Below are positions 55,165 to 63,452 of a DNA stretch of 64,000 bases, in pieces. The notes beneath the pieces were generated by a model. The model was not told where the DNA came from. It saw only the letters and a program-made list of their open reading frames with translations, and made no database searches. The translations under genes and the position numbers were made by a program. Source of the stretch: Alcanivorax sp. 1008 (GTDB lineage Bacteria > Pseudomonadota > Gammaproteobacteria > Pseudomonadales > Alcanivoracaceae); contig NZ_JAFMPS010000001.1 in the NCBI RefSeq assembly GCF_020667895.1, forward strand, positions 186,001 to 250,000, written 5' to 3'. Position 1 is the first letter of the stretch; the number at the start of each line of letters is the position of its first letter.

Positions 55165-56007
55165 GTGCCTGCTTTTGTTCGCCTACTGACTGTTTCTATA
55201 TGCCTGCTCGCTCTGGCCGGCTGTGCTGTTACCCGGGTTGGGGACAATCTGCCCTACGGGGTTCTTAATCATGATGACCTCACTTTGGTTGGCGATGGTC
55301 TGCCTACTTACCTGCTGATGGTGGATGGCTTGATCGAGAACTGGCCAGAGAGTGAGTCATTGCTCAGTAGTGGTGCTAGTCTGTATTCCGCCTACGCCGG
55401 CTTGTTCGTAAGTGATGCTGAGCGCGCCCGCAAGTTGTCTGGGCGGGCTCTGGATTATGCTTTCCGCGCCGCCTGTGCGGCGGATGGCCAGCTATGCGAT
55501 CTGCGTAGTATGCCAATTGACGAGTTTGAGTCGCGGTTGCAAAAGTTGGGTGGCAAGCGGGTGCCGGTGTTGTTCACCTTGGGTACTACCTGGGCAGGCT
55601 ACATTCAGCTGAACAGCGCGGACTGGGGCGCGGTGGGCGAGTTGGGTCGGGTCGATGCGATTATGCAGCGAGTGGTTGAGCTAGACGAAAGTTACCAAAA
55701 AGGGCAGGCCCATATGTATCTGGGCGTGCTTAATAGCATCCTGCCAGAATCTCTGGGAGGGCAACCGGAGAAGGCCAAGTTCCATTTTGAGCAAGCCATC
55801 AAGTTGTCCAAGGGAAAGAATCTCATGGCCCAGACACTCTATGCTGAACGCTATGCGCGCCTGGTTTTTGATCAGCAGTTACATGACAGGCTGCTTGACG
55901 AGGTGCTCGCCGCGGACCCTGAGGTCCATGGTTTGACTCTGCAGAATACTGTGGCTCAGCGAGATGCCCGGCGTTTGCGTGACGACTCTGCGGACTATTT
56001 TGAATGA
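55165..56007 (+). CDS. TRAP transporter TatT-type lipoprotein
   Basis: About 280-residue helical lipoprotein of the TatT (T component) family. TatT proteins form TPR-like helical rings that associate with TRAP substrate-binding proteins. The lipobox is LAGC. The N-terminus is uncertain: GTG at 55165 gives a compact signal (VPAFVRLLTV) but ATG 55114 or TTG 55078 are in frame. The order T-P-Q-M matches TRAP systems with an associated TPR protein, in which the T component may shuttle hydrophobic ligands. Confidence 0.82.
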   Translation: MPAFVRLLTVSICLLALAGCAVTRVGDNLPYGVLNHDDLTLVGDGLPTYLLMVDGLIENWPESESLLSSGASLYSAYAGLFVSDAERARKLSGRALDYAFRAACAADGQLCDLRSMPIDEFESRLQKLGGKRVPVLFTLGTTWAGYIQLNSADWGAVGELGRVDAIMQRVVELDESYQKGQAHMYLGVLNSILPESLGGQPEKAKFHFEQAIKLSKGKNLMAQTLYAERYARLVFDQQLHDRLLDEVLAADPEVHGLTLQNTVAQRDARRLRDDSADYFE

Positions 56008-56047
56008 CGTTTTTTAAAGCTGGTTTTTCCGATTAAGGATTGAAAAG

Positions 56048-57034
56048 ATGCTGCGAATTGTATGGCTCATCGTACTGTGCTTGCCGGCGTTGGCCTCGGC
56101 CATGACGTTGCGTATTTCTACCCTCTATCCGGAAGGCACCAGCGTGGTTTCCGCATTGCGGGCGGCCAGTGACGAGATTGAGAAGCAGACGGAGGGGCGT
56201 GTGTCGCTGCGGATCTTCCCCGGTGGTGTGATGGGTGACGATCGTGCCGTACAGCGCAAGATAAGTATTGGTCAGTTGCACGGTGCCTTGGCTCAGGGTG
56301 GAGCCTTTAGTCGTTTCTATCGTGACAGCCAGGTTCTCAACCTGCCAATTGCCTTTCGTTCCTATGATGAAGTGGACTATGTCCGCAAAGCTCTGGACCC
56401 GGTAATCCGCAAAGGGTTTCGCGATAACGGCTGGGTGGTTTTCGGTCCCGTAGATGGCGGCTTCGCCTATGTCATGAGCCAGAACAAGGTTGATTCCGTA
56501 GATGCCCTGCGACAGCAGAAATTGTGGTTGCCAGCCAATGACAGTGGCTCGGAAAAGGCGGCCAGAGTATTTGGTGTCTCGCCAATCATGCTTAGTGTTG
56601 GGACCGTGCTGACCTCTTTGCAGACCGGAGCTATTGATGCTTTTGCGGCACCGCCTGTTGCGGCACTGACTCTGCAGTGGCACTCACGTGTCAAGCACAT
56701 GTCTGAAGTTCCCCTGCTTTATACCTATGGCATGCTTGGTATCAGCAATAAGTATTTCTCATCGTTAACACCAGCCGATCAGCAAGCGGTGGAGCAGATT
56801 CTCGGTGATGCGTTTGCCAAAATGGACCGCGACAGCCGTGAGGAAAACCTGCAGGCCTATCAGGCCATTCAGCAAAACCTTAATATGGTGGCACCAACGG
56901 ATGAGCAGTTGGCCGAGTGGCGCTCATACGCTGATAAGGCTACCACCCAGCTGGTGGAGGACGGCGAAATCAGCAAGGCAATACTGGATCAATTGCATGG
57001 CCTGCTGACCGAGTTTCGTGGCAGCAGCAGCTGA
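56048..57034 (+). CDS. TRAP transporter substrate-binding protein (DctP/TatP)
   Basis: 328-residue periplasmic binding protein of the DctP family with a Sec signal (about 1-18). Typical blocks are LRISTLYPEGTSVVSALR, EGRVSLRIFPGGVMG and QTGAIDAFAAPP. The canonical Arg that anchors a ligand carboxylate is not obvious where expected (NDSGSEKAARVFG), consistent with a non-acid or hydrophobic ligand for TatT-linked systems. The stop overlaps the DctQ start. Confidence 0.9.
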   Translation: MLRIVWLIVLCLPALASAMTLRISTLYPEGTSVVSALRAASDEIEKQTEGRVSLRIFPGGVMGDDRAVQRKISIGQLHGALAQGGAFSRFYRDSQVLNLPIAFRSYDEVDYVRKALDPVIRKGFRDNGWVVFGPVDGGFAYVMSQNKVDSVDALRQQKLWLPANDSGSEKAARVFGVSPIMLSVGTVLTSLQTGAIDAFAAPPVAALTLQWHSRVKHMSEVPLLYTYGMLGISNKYFSSLTPADQQAVEQILGDAFAKMDRDSREENLQAYQAIQQNLNMVAPTDEQLAEWRSYADKATTQLVEDGEISKAILDQLHGLLTEFRGSSS

Positions 57035-57528
57035 TGCGCCGTCTTGCTCGTTGGTTGAATCATTTTGAAGACGGATTAATCGTCTTCATTTTATTGATGA
57101 TGATTGGTCTGGCGGTGTATCAGATTGTGCTGCGCAATGTATTTAGCAGCAGTCTGGTCTGGGTTGAGCCGCTTCTACAAAATGCTGTGCTGTGGATCGG
57201 TTTGCTCGGCGCCATGATTGCTTCCCGCCGTGACGAGCATATTCGTATTGACCTGCTGAATAATTATCTTAAGCCTGCCGGCCGGCGTTGGTTGGCCATG
57301 GTCGTAGACCTTTTTACCTGCGGTATCTGTGCGCTGGTAGCCTGGCATAGCATGATATTTCTGTTCGATGAGATGGAAGGTGGCGGCAATGCTTTTCCGG
57401 GCATGCCTTCGTGGATTTTACAAAGCATGATCCCGGTCGGTTTTTCAGTTATTTCATTGCGTTACTTGATAATGTTTTTCCTTGATCTGATGCATCTGCG
57501 TCCTCCCATGAAGGAGCCGCATGCATGA
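57034..57528 (+). CDS. TRAP transporter small permease (DctQ)
   Basis: 164-residue four-helix membrane subunit. It shows the family motif VEPLLQNAVLWIGLLGA and RRDEHIRIDLL. It overlaps the binding-protein gene (TGATG) and the large permease (ATGA) on either side, so the three are a coupled unit. Confidence 0.92.
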   Translation: MRRLARWLNHFEDGLIVFILLMMIGLAVYQIVLRNVFSSSLVWVEPLLQNAVLWIGLLGAMIASRRDEHIRIDLLNNYLKPAGRRWLAMVVDLFTCGICALVAWHSMIFLFDEMEGGGNAFPGMPSWILQSMIPVGFSVISLRYLIMFFLDLMHLRPPMKEPHA

Positions 57529-58814
57529 TCTGGGCTGCAATAGTTTTGCTGCTGGTTCTGGCACTATTTGGTGCACCCCTGTTCGCGATTATTCTAGGCG
57601 CTGCGGCGATCGGCTTTCTTACCATGGAAACGCCGCTAGCGGTGCTTCATATCACCATCTATCAGCTCACCGACTCTGTTGTGCTGATGGCCTTGCCTCT
57701 ATTTACCTTCGCAGGTTTTCTGCTCAGCGAGGCTAAAACCGCGGACCGGATGATGCGTCTCAGTCAGGCTGCCTTTGGTTGGCTGCCTGGTGGTATGGCA
57801 TTGGTAGCGTTGGTTGCCTGTGCATTCTTTACTGCTCTGACCGGTGGTAGTGGTGTGACCATCGTTGCGCTTGGCGCGTTGTTACTGCCCGCACTGGCGA
57901 AAGCGGGGTATCAGGAAAAGTTTAATCTTGGCCTGATGACCTCATCGGGGAGTCTTGGCTTGTTGCTGGTGCCATCGGTGCCGTTGCTGGTGTACGGCAT
58001 CATTGCCCAGCAGATGTCGCAGCAGTTGGATATGCCATCGGTGGAAATCACTGATCTGTATCTGGCTGGGTTGCTTCCGGCGCTGCTGATGGTGGTTGCT
58101 TTGTACCTGTATTGTTTGTGGGCCATGCGCAAGCAGCCGGTGCCGAAGCAAGCATTCTCTTTTGCCGAATTGCGCGCAGCCTTGTGGCAGGCTCGTTGGG
58201 AGATGCCTCTGCCATTTGTGGTGTTGGGGGGTATTTTTTCAGGGGTATTAGTAATTAGTGAGGCGGCCGCAGTGACCGCTTTGTATGTGCTCATCGCTGA
58301 AGTCTTTCTTTACCGTGATATTCCGTTACGAAAGCTACCTAAAATCATGCGTGAATCGATGGTGATGGTAGGCGGCATTCTGCTTATTCTGGCCGTGGCA
58401 CTGGCGTTCTCGGATTATCTGGTGTTTGCCGGTGTCCCGGAAACCCTGTTTGCGTTTATTCAGCAGCATGTGGAAAGTAAGCTGGCCTTTTTACTATTGT
58501 TGAATCTGGTTTTGCTGGCATTGGGTGCGCTGTTAGATATCTTTGCTGCGCTAGTCATTATGGTGCCGCTAATTCTGCCAGTGGCTTTGGGGTATGGCAT
58601 AGATCCGGTTCATTTGGGCATTATTTTTGTGGCCAATATGCAGATTGGCTACATTACTCCGCCGGTTGGGATGAACCTGTTTATTGCCAGCTACAGGTTC
58701 CATAAGCCGATTACCGAGCTGTTCCGTGCCACCATCCCGTTTATGTTAGTGCTGTTGGTGGTTTTGTTGCTGATTACCTATGTGCCGTCGTTAAGCCTGT
58801 TCATGATTCGCTGA
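57525..58814 (+). CDS. TRAP transporter large permease (DctM)
   Basis: 429-residue membrane subunit with about 12 helices carrying out sodium-coupled transport. Conserved blocks include LPLFTFAGFLLSE, ALTGGSGVTIVALGALLLPAL and IGYITPPVGMNLFIAS. Last gene of the TRAP operon T-P-Q-M. Substrate is not predictable from sequence; lipid neighbourhood and TatT suggest a hydrophobic ligand. Confidence 0.94.
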   Translation: MIWAAIVLLLVLALFGAPLFAIILGAAAIGFLTMETPLAVLHITIYQLTDSVVLMALPLFTFAGFLLSEAKTADRMMRLSQAAFGWLPGGMALVALVACAFFTALTGGSGVTIVALGALLLPALAKAGYQEKFNLGLMTSSGSLGLLLVPSVPLLVYGIIAQQMSQQLDMPSVEITDLYLAGLLPALLMVVALYLYCLWAMRKQPVPKQAFSFAELRAALWQARWEMPLPFVVLGGIFSGVLVISEAAAVTALYVLIAEVFLYRDIPLRKLPKIMRESMVMVGGILLILAVALAFSDYLVFAGVPETLFAFIQQHVESKLAFLLLLNLVLLALGALLDIFAALVIMVPLILPVALGYGIDPVHLGIIFVANMQIGYITPPVGMNLFIASYRFHKPITELFRATIPFMLVLLVVLLLITYVPSLSLFMIR

Positions 58815-58833
58815 TAATTGGCTGGTTGTTGGC

Positions 58834-59433
58834 TTAGTCAGCGACCAGTATCTTCTGCATACGCAGGCGCTTAATGGCTGTCTTGCCGCGCTTTACCACC
58901 TCTTCTTTGCTTACTTGGAAGCCCACGCTCTCGAAAAACCTCTGTGCTGTCAGGCTGCTCGCAGTGGTCAGAGTCCGGCAGCCGGCCATACGCGCCTCAT
59001 CCTCAAGGTATTGATAGAGCAGGCTGGCAATACCCAGACCGCTGGCATCCGGTGACAGATAAAGCATTTCAATGTGACTGGCCGGGTGGAGCTGGGCAAA
59101 GCCGGCATGTTCGCCATGTAAGGTGGCGACCAGAGTCAGGCCCTGTTCAAGCCCGGGGATGAAATCGTCTTGGTCGGCACTGGCAGACCAGGCGGCAATG
59201 GCTTCAGCGTCATAGTGCTTCGCACCGATTTGTTCAATTGATTGTTTGAACAGCTTACGTAGCACCGCTGCGTCGCCTGGTTGCATCGGGCGTATCTCGA
59301 AAGGCAGGCAGAAGCCGTCATCCGCCGCGGGGCTGGCAACGGATGTCGGATGTGCAGCGGCAGCAATGGCGGCGGTAGGCTCGGCATGGGCTGACTTCGA
59401 GCGCCTGAACAGACGGAGGACCTGCTTCAGCAT
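58834..59433 (-). CDS. GNAT N-acetyltransferase
   Basis: 199 residues. An Ala-rich linker (about 15-40) precedes a GNAT domain (about 45-199) with the acetyl-CoA loop SGLGIASLLYQYLEDEAR and a late ARFFESVGF-type motif (AQRFFESVGFQVSK). The substrate is unknown. It lies 9 bases after a small coiled-coil gene on the same strand and converges on the TRAP operon. Confidence 0.86.
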   Translation of the reverse strand: MLKQVLRLFRRSKSAHAEPTAAIAAAAHPTSVASPAADDGFCLPFEIRPMQPGDAAVLRKLFKQSIEQIGAKHYDAEAIAAWSASADQDDFIPGLEQGLTLVATLHGEHAGFAQLHPASHIEMLYLSPDASGLGIASLLYQYLEDEARMAGCRTLTTASSLTAQRFFESVGFQVSKEEVVKRGKTAIKRLRMQKILVAD

Positions 59434-59442
59434 CTCGGTATC

Positions 59443-59697
59443 TCAGTCATCGCTGTCCGGGGATTTCTGCAGGGCACGGATCTGCGCCTCAAGTTGTTCA
59501 ATATATTGCTGTTGGCGTTGCAGAAGCTGTTGAGCAGTTTCGGTTTGCTCGGCAAGTGCGGCCTCTCTGGAGCGCAACTCCTCATGCTGGCGACTGGCCG
59601 CATCATGCAGCTCTTCCTCAAGCAGGGCGCCGTTGTCCTGCTCGGCGGCGGCCGACGATAGCACAAGCAATAGAAAACCACCGGTAATAAGACGCAT
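59443..59697 (-). CDS. Small secreted coiled-coil protein, unknown
   Basis: 84 residues with a signal peptide (about 1-18, ending AAA) and a long charged helix of heptad character (residues 25-75, ALAEQTETAQQLLQRQQQY). I recognise no family. It probably forms a periplasmic coiled coil. It sits 9 bases upstream of the GNAT gene, suggesting one transcript. Confidence 0.65.
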   Translation of the reverse strand: MRLITGGFLLLVLSSAAAEQDNGALLEEELHDAASRQHEELRSREAALAEQTETAQQLLQRQQQYIEQLEAQIRALQKSPDSDD

Positions 59698-59931
59698 AGC
59701 TATGACTGCCGAGGTGATTCGGGGACAACATGGCCCCCCATCATAGCAAACAACCCGCTGCGTTGCCGTGCTCCCGGAAGGTGTTGGGAAGGCGGTGTTA
59801 GGTCCGTGACTGGCGAGTCCAAGAGAGTTCTCTGATATGAATCAATAAAATTGCAGGTGGAGTCCTCTATGACAGAAGATATCTGGTAGCATCCGCGCCG
59901 ATTCTCCCACTCCACTGCGGATGAGCCTGAC

Positions 59932-61386
59932 ATGCGCGTGCTGCTACTTTTTCTGTCTGTACTACTCCCTGGCCTGTTGTTGTCCACGCCTGCTCTGGCG
60001 GCCACTGGCCCGATTGACATGACCAGTTCCATCGCCGGTATGATCGCCCTGTCGCTGTTTATCCTTGCCTACATCCTGGTGATGGGCGAGGAGAAGCTGC
60101 ACCTGCGCAAGTCGAAACCGGTGCTGGTGGCGGCAGGTATTATCTGGGTCATTATTGGTATCGTTTATGCCAATCACGGTATGCCCGGGCCGTCCGAAGA
60201 GGCTTTCCGAGAGACCCTGCTCGAGTTTGCCGAGCTGATGCTGTTCCTGCTGGTGGCAATGACCTATATCAACGCATTGGATGAGCGTGGGGTTTTTGAT
60301 GCCCTGCGTGCATGGATGCTGCAGCGTGGCTTTCGTTATAAGACGCTGTTCTGGTTGACGGGTATTCTGGCATTTGTGATCTCCCCGATAGCCGACAACC
60401 TGACTACTGCCCTGTTGATGTGTGCGGTGGTCACCAAGGTTGGAGAGGGCGACAGCCGGTTTATTAACCTGTGCTGTATCAATATCGTTGTTGCCGCCAA
60501 TGCGGGGGGGGCTTTTAGTCCGTTCGGGGATATCACCACACTGATGGTGTGGCAGGCCGGTATGATCAAGTTCTACGAGTTCTTTGAGCTGCTAATCCCG
60601 GCTATCGTCAATTTTGCCGTACCAGCAGTCATCATGAGCTTCTTCGTCGAGGATCGTGCTCCCAGCGTGGTCTATGAAGAAGTGGAAATGAAGCGCGGCG
60701 CGCGTCGTATTCTGGTGCTTTTCCTGCTGACCGTGGCCTCCGCAGTGGCTTGTCACTCGTTCCTGCACCTTCCTCCAGTGCTGGGAATGATGACTGGTTT
60801 GGGCTACCTGCAATTTTTTGGTTATTTCCTGCGTCAAACCCTGCCAAGTTCATTGGCAAAGAAGCGTACTCTGGCGCAGCAGCGCGGCGATGAAGAAGCA
60901 CTTCGCCGGCTTGGCGGGGTGGTGCCGTTCGACGTTTTTAACCGGGTTGCGCGGGCAGAGTGGGACACGCTGTTGTTTTTCTATGGGGTGGTGATGTGCG
61001 TTGGCGGTCTTGGCTTTATGGGTTATCTGCAACTCATGTCGCACACCCTGTATACGCAGTGGGATGCCACTTCAGCCAATATTTTTCTGGGTATGATTTC
61101 GGCAGTGGTCGATAATATTCCGGTGATGTTCGCGGTGCTGACCATGCAGCCAGAAATGTCTCATGGGCACTGGCTGTTGATCACCCTTACGGCGGGTGTG
61201 GGCGGTAGCCTGCTTTCCATCGGCTCTGCGGCAGGCGTTGCATTGATGGGGGCTGCGCGCGGGCACTATACCTTTATGGGCCACCTGCGTTGGGCGCCAG
61301 TAATTTTGCTTGGTTATATCGCCAGCGTGTTGATGCACCTGTGGCTCAACGCGGCCTCTTTCGAAATATTTGGCCGCGTACAGTGA
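59932..61386 (+). CDS. nhaD: Na+/H+ antiporter NhaD
   Basis: 484-residue inner-membrane antiporter of the NhaD/ArsB-related IT superfamily exchanging Na+ or Li+ for H+, common in marine and halophilic bacteria. It has a cleavable-looking signal (about 1-23), about 12 helices, and the conserved ISPIADNLTTALLMCAV and AANAGGAFSPFGDITTL blocks. No strong ribosome site precedes 59932, but it is the family start. It is divergent from the GNAT/coiled-coil pair. Confidence 0.93.
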   Translation: MRVLLLFLSVLLPGLLLSTPALAATGPIDMTSSIAGMIALSLFILAYILVMGEEKLHLRKSKPVLVAAGIIWVIIGIVYANHGMPGPSEEAFRETLLEFAELMLFLLVAMTYINALDERGVFDALRAWMLQRGFRYKTLFWLTGILAFVISPIADNLTTALLMCAVVTKVGEGDSRFINLCCINIVVAANAGGAFSPFGDITTLMVWQAGMIKFYEFFELLIPAIVNFAVPAVIMSFFVEDRAPSVVYEEVEMKRGARRILVLFLLTVASAVACHSFLHLPPVLGMMTGLGYLQFFGYFLRQTLPSSLAKKRTLAQQRGDEEALRRLGGVVPFDVFNRVARAEWDTLLFFYGVVMCVGGLGFMGYLQLMSHTLYTQWDATSANIFLGMISAVVDNIPVMFAVLTMQPEMSHGHWLLITLTAGVGGSLLSIGSAAGVALMGAARGHYTFMGHLRWAPVILLGYIASVLMHLWLNAASFEIFGRVQ

Positions 61387-61392
61387 AGGGAT

Positions 61393-62001
61393 TTACAGTT
61401 TCCGGGATGTCTGTTTTAGAGACCAAAGCGGGTAGGGAATGCCCGCTAATCGGTTAAGTACAAAGGCCTGAGTCAGCAGTACCAGAACGCCAGTCATCAG
61501 GATCGGAATCTGATTCAGGTGTGGCATCAGGCCCAGTGACACAATCAGTGAGGTGGCTGCTGCCGGAGGGTGGGCAATGCGCAGCAGCGCCATCAAGCTG
61601 GCGGTAGACGCCATCGACAGGGCTGCTGAAAAGGCGTGCGGCCAATCCATTCCTGCGGCCATTGCACTAGGTGCATCATTCAGCCCGAACATCCAAAGCA
61701 CTCCCCAGCCGCACAGAGCACCGACCAGATGACTGCTCAGTACGTTGCGTGGCGAGGCAACCTCTGTCATTGGCAGGTAGAAGAGAATGAAGGCGGTGGC
61801 GCCCAGAGAGGGGAAAATAAATGCCTCTTTGGTGATCAGGGCGATCACGGCGATCAGACCGATACTCAAGCCACTGTTGAAAAAGTTGAACAGGGCTAGT
61901 GCCATCCCCGGCGGCAGCCGTTTTTCCATGCGCTCCAGATGAAACTGGCGCATCAGGCCGATGATCAGCTGGCGACGAAGACGGTCTGTTTTCTTGCTCA
62001 T
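61393..62001 (-). CDS. HPP family membrane protein
   Basis: 202 residues with about five hydrophobic segments and the HPP signature (RIAHPPAAATSLIV). HPP proteins have been linked to nitrite transport in plastids and cyanobacteria, but most bacterial members are uncharacterised. The start at 62001 (MSKKTDRLRRQ) leaves a basic cytosolic N-terminus; the frame to 62079 is not used. It converges on nhaD with only 6 bases between stops. Confidence 0.85.
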   Translation of the reverse strand: MSKKTDRLRRQLIIGLMRQFHLERMEKRLPPGMALALFNFFNSGLSIGLIAVIALITKEAFIFPSLGATAFILFYLPMTEVASPRNVLSSHLVGALCGWGVLWMFGLNDAPSAMAAGMDWPHAFSAALSMASTASLMALLRIAHPPAAATSLIVSLGLMPHLNQIPILMTGVLVLLTQAFVLNRLAGIPYPLWSLKQTSRKL

Positions 62002-62131
62002 GCAGCACCCGGCGGATAAGAAGGCGGCATTATCCCTATCCCGGACGCTTCCCGGCAAGCTGACCGCGTCCGACGCCATTGTTATGATTAGCGTAGAGTG
62101 CAGTTTATGGGCGACCTAAGGGGAGTAGGGC

Positions 62132-62593
62132 ATGATTACCCGGGTGATGGAAAATAGCGTTGTTATCGCTTGTCCACCGGAGCAGGTATTTGCCTATGTC
62201 ACCCAGCCCTGGTGTTGGCATGAATGGCATCCAAGCTCTCGCAGTGCGCAGGCAAAAGTTGATGTCCTGACGGTGGGAGATCATTTCGATGAGGTGATTC
62301 AGCTACAGCCATTGTCTCCGCTGCCGCTGACCGTAGAACGCCAGACTCGTTATATGGTGCTGCTATCAGAGCCAGGGGTAGTGTGGGAGGCCCGGGGTGA
62401 AACCCGCGATGGAGCACTGACCATTCATTACGACTTCAAGGCGCAGGGGGGCGGCACATTGTTCCATCGTCGCCTTCAGTATGAGGTGCGAGGCGCAATG
62501 CAGTTGATTGAGCCGTGGTTGCTGAAGCCACGTATGCGTGGCCTATCCGCACTGGCGCTAGCGAACCTGAAGGCCAAGCTGGAAGCATGTTAA
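62132..62593 (+). CDS. SRPBCC-fold lipid/ligand-binding protein
   Basis: 153-residue START/Bet-v1-like protein. The beta-strand and helix pattern begins VVIACPPEQVFAYVTQPWCW, typical of SRPBCC proteins that bind hydrophobic ligands. The ribosome site GGGGAG lies 9 bases upstream. It overlaps the mtfA start by 7 bases (ATGTTAA). Ligand unknown. Confidence 0.82.
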   Translation: MITRVMENSVVIACPPEQVFAYVTQPWCWHEWHPSSRSAQAKVDVLTVGDHFDEVIQLQPLSPLPLTVERQTRYMVLLSEPGVVWEARGETRDGALTIHYDFKAQGGGTLFHRRLQYEVRGAMQLIEPWLLKPRMRGLSALALANLKAKLEAC

Positions 62594-63354
62594 GGCGCTG
62601 GCGTGCATGGCGAGAGAATCGCCAGATTGCCAAGATTCAACTGTCTGAGCAGCAATGGCAGCAGGCCATGGCTTACCCATCGGCAGCCCAGCTGGCACCG
62701 GTCATGACACAGCGCTGGCGGGACATGACGTTGCGCTTTCTGTTGCGTAAGAACTTCTATTCCGGGGCGGGGTTTGTTATTTCCGATGAAGTGCGCCTGC
62801 GTATTTCCGCTCAGGCCACCCTGCCAGTACTAGCTCTCGGTCTGCATTGGTATGACGACTGGGACAGCATTGTTGTCTATGAAACGGCATTTATTCCTCC
62901 GTTTGCGCAACGGGATGAGTCAGGCCTGGTCAGCCATAGCCGTCGTGTTCTGAGTGGCGAAGCCTGATTGCGCGGTCCGGTTATTTTTTCCTGGGAAGAT
63001 GTCATTAGCCCGGGGCACGGCGCTCACAATGTGGTGATCCATGAGGTTGCGCATAAGCTGGATATGCGCAGTGGTGCTGCCAATGGTGCCCCGCCATTCC
63101 ATCGCAGTATGTCGCCCGCCCGTTGGCATGAGGTTATGACTGAGGCGTGGGAGTGGGCGCATAAAGCTCAAAGCCATGGTCGCCCGGTGCCCATCGATAG
63201 CTATGGGCTGGAGAAGCCCGGCGAGTTTTTTTCGGTGCTCAGCGAACATTTCTTTATGCAGCCTGAATCGTTGTTTGAGCATTGGCCACAGGTATACGAA
63301 CAGCTGATGTTGTTCTACCGACAGGACCCATTAAGGGGGTGTTTTGTTTCCTGA
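62587..63354 (+). pseudogene. mtfA: mtfA (Mlc-titration factor peptidase) with in-frame UGA
   Basis: Zinc metallopeptidase related to E. coli MtfA (265 residues), which binds the Mlc repressor. The whole gene reads through 256 codons in one frame, except for TGA at 62965-62967 exactly where relatives have a Trp (SGEA-W-xRGPV). The part before it ends SGEA; the part after resumes RGPVIFSWEDV and carries the zinc motif HEVAHKLDM and the later EFFSVLSEHF. A single TGG-to-TGA change would explain it. As written, a 126-residue N-terminal fragment without the active site would be made. Confidence 0.85.
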
Positions 63355-63452
63355 TGGCGAGTGTCATTGGGGCGTCACCTTATGTCATTGCCGGGTCGTG
63401 GGCTGACTTCTATGGTGAGCATCTGTTGCCTCAACCGGAAGCTGTTCGATGA
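63354..63452 (+). CDS. Possible 32-residue peptide between mtfA and the MpaB gene
   Basis: A short frame starting at the last base of the mtfA stop (ATG 63354) and ending TGA 63450-63452, overlapping the ATG of the next gene (63449). It reads MASVIGASPYVIAGSWADF onward. The placement would allow translational coupling. No family, no ribosome site; it may be meaningless. Confidence 0.25.
   Translation: MASVIGASPYVIAGSWADFYGEHLLPQPEAVR

Noticed and set aside
62965-62967. UGA in mtfA as a selenocysteine codon, given selenium genes nearby
   Set aside because: Relatives have Trp, not Cys, at this place, and there is no obvious SECIS-like hairpin right after it; a nonsense change is simpler.
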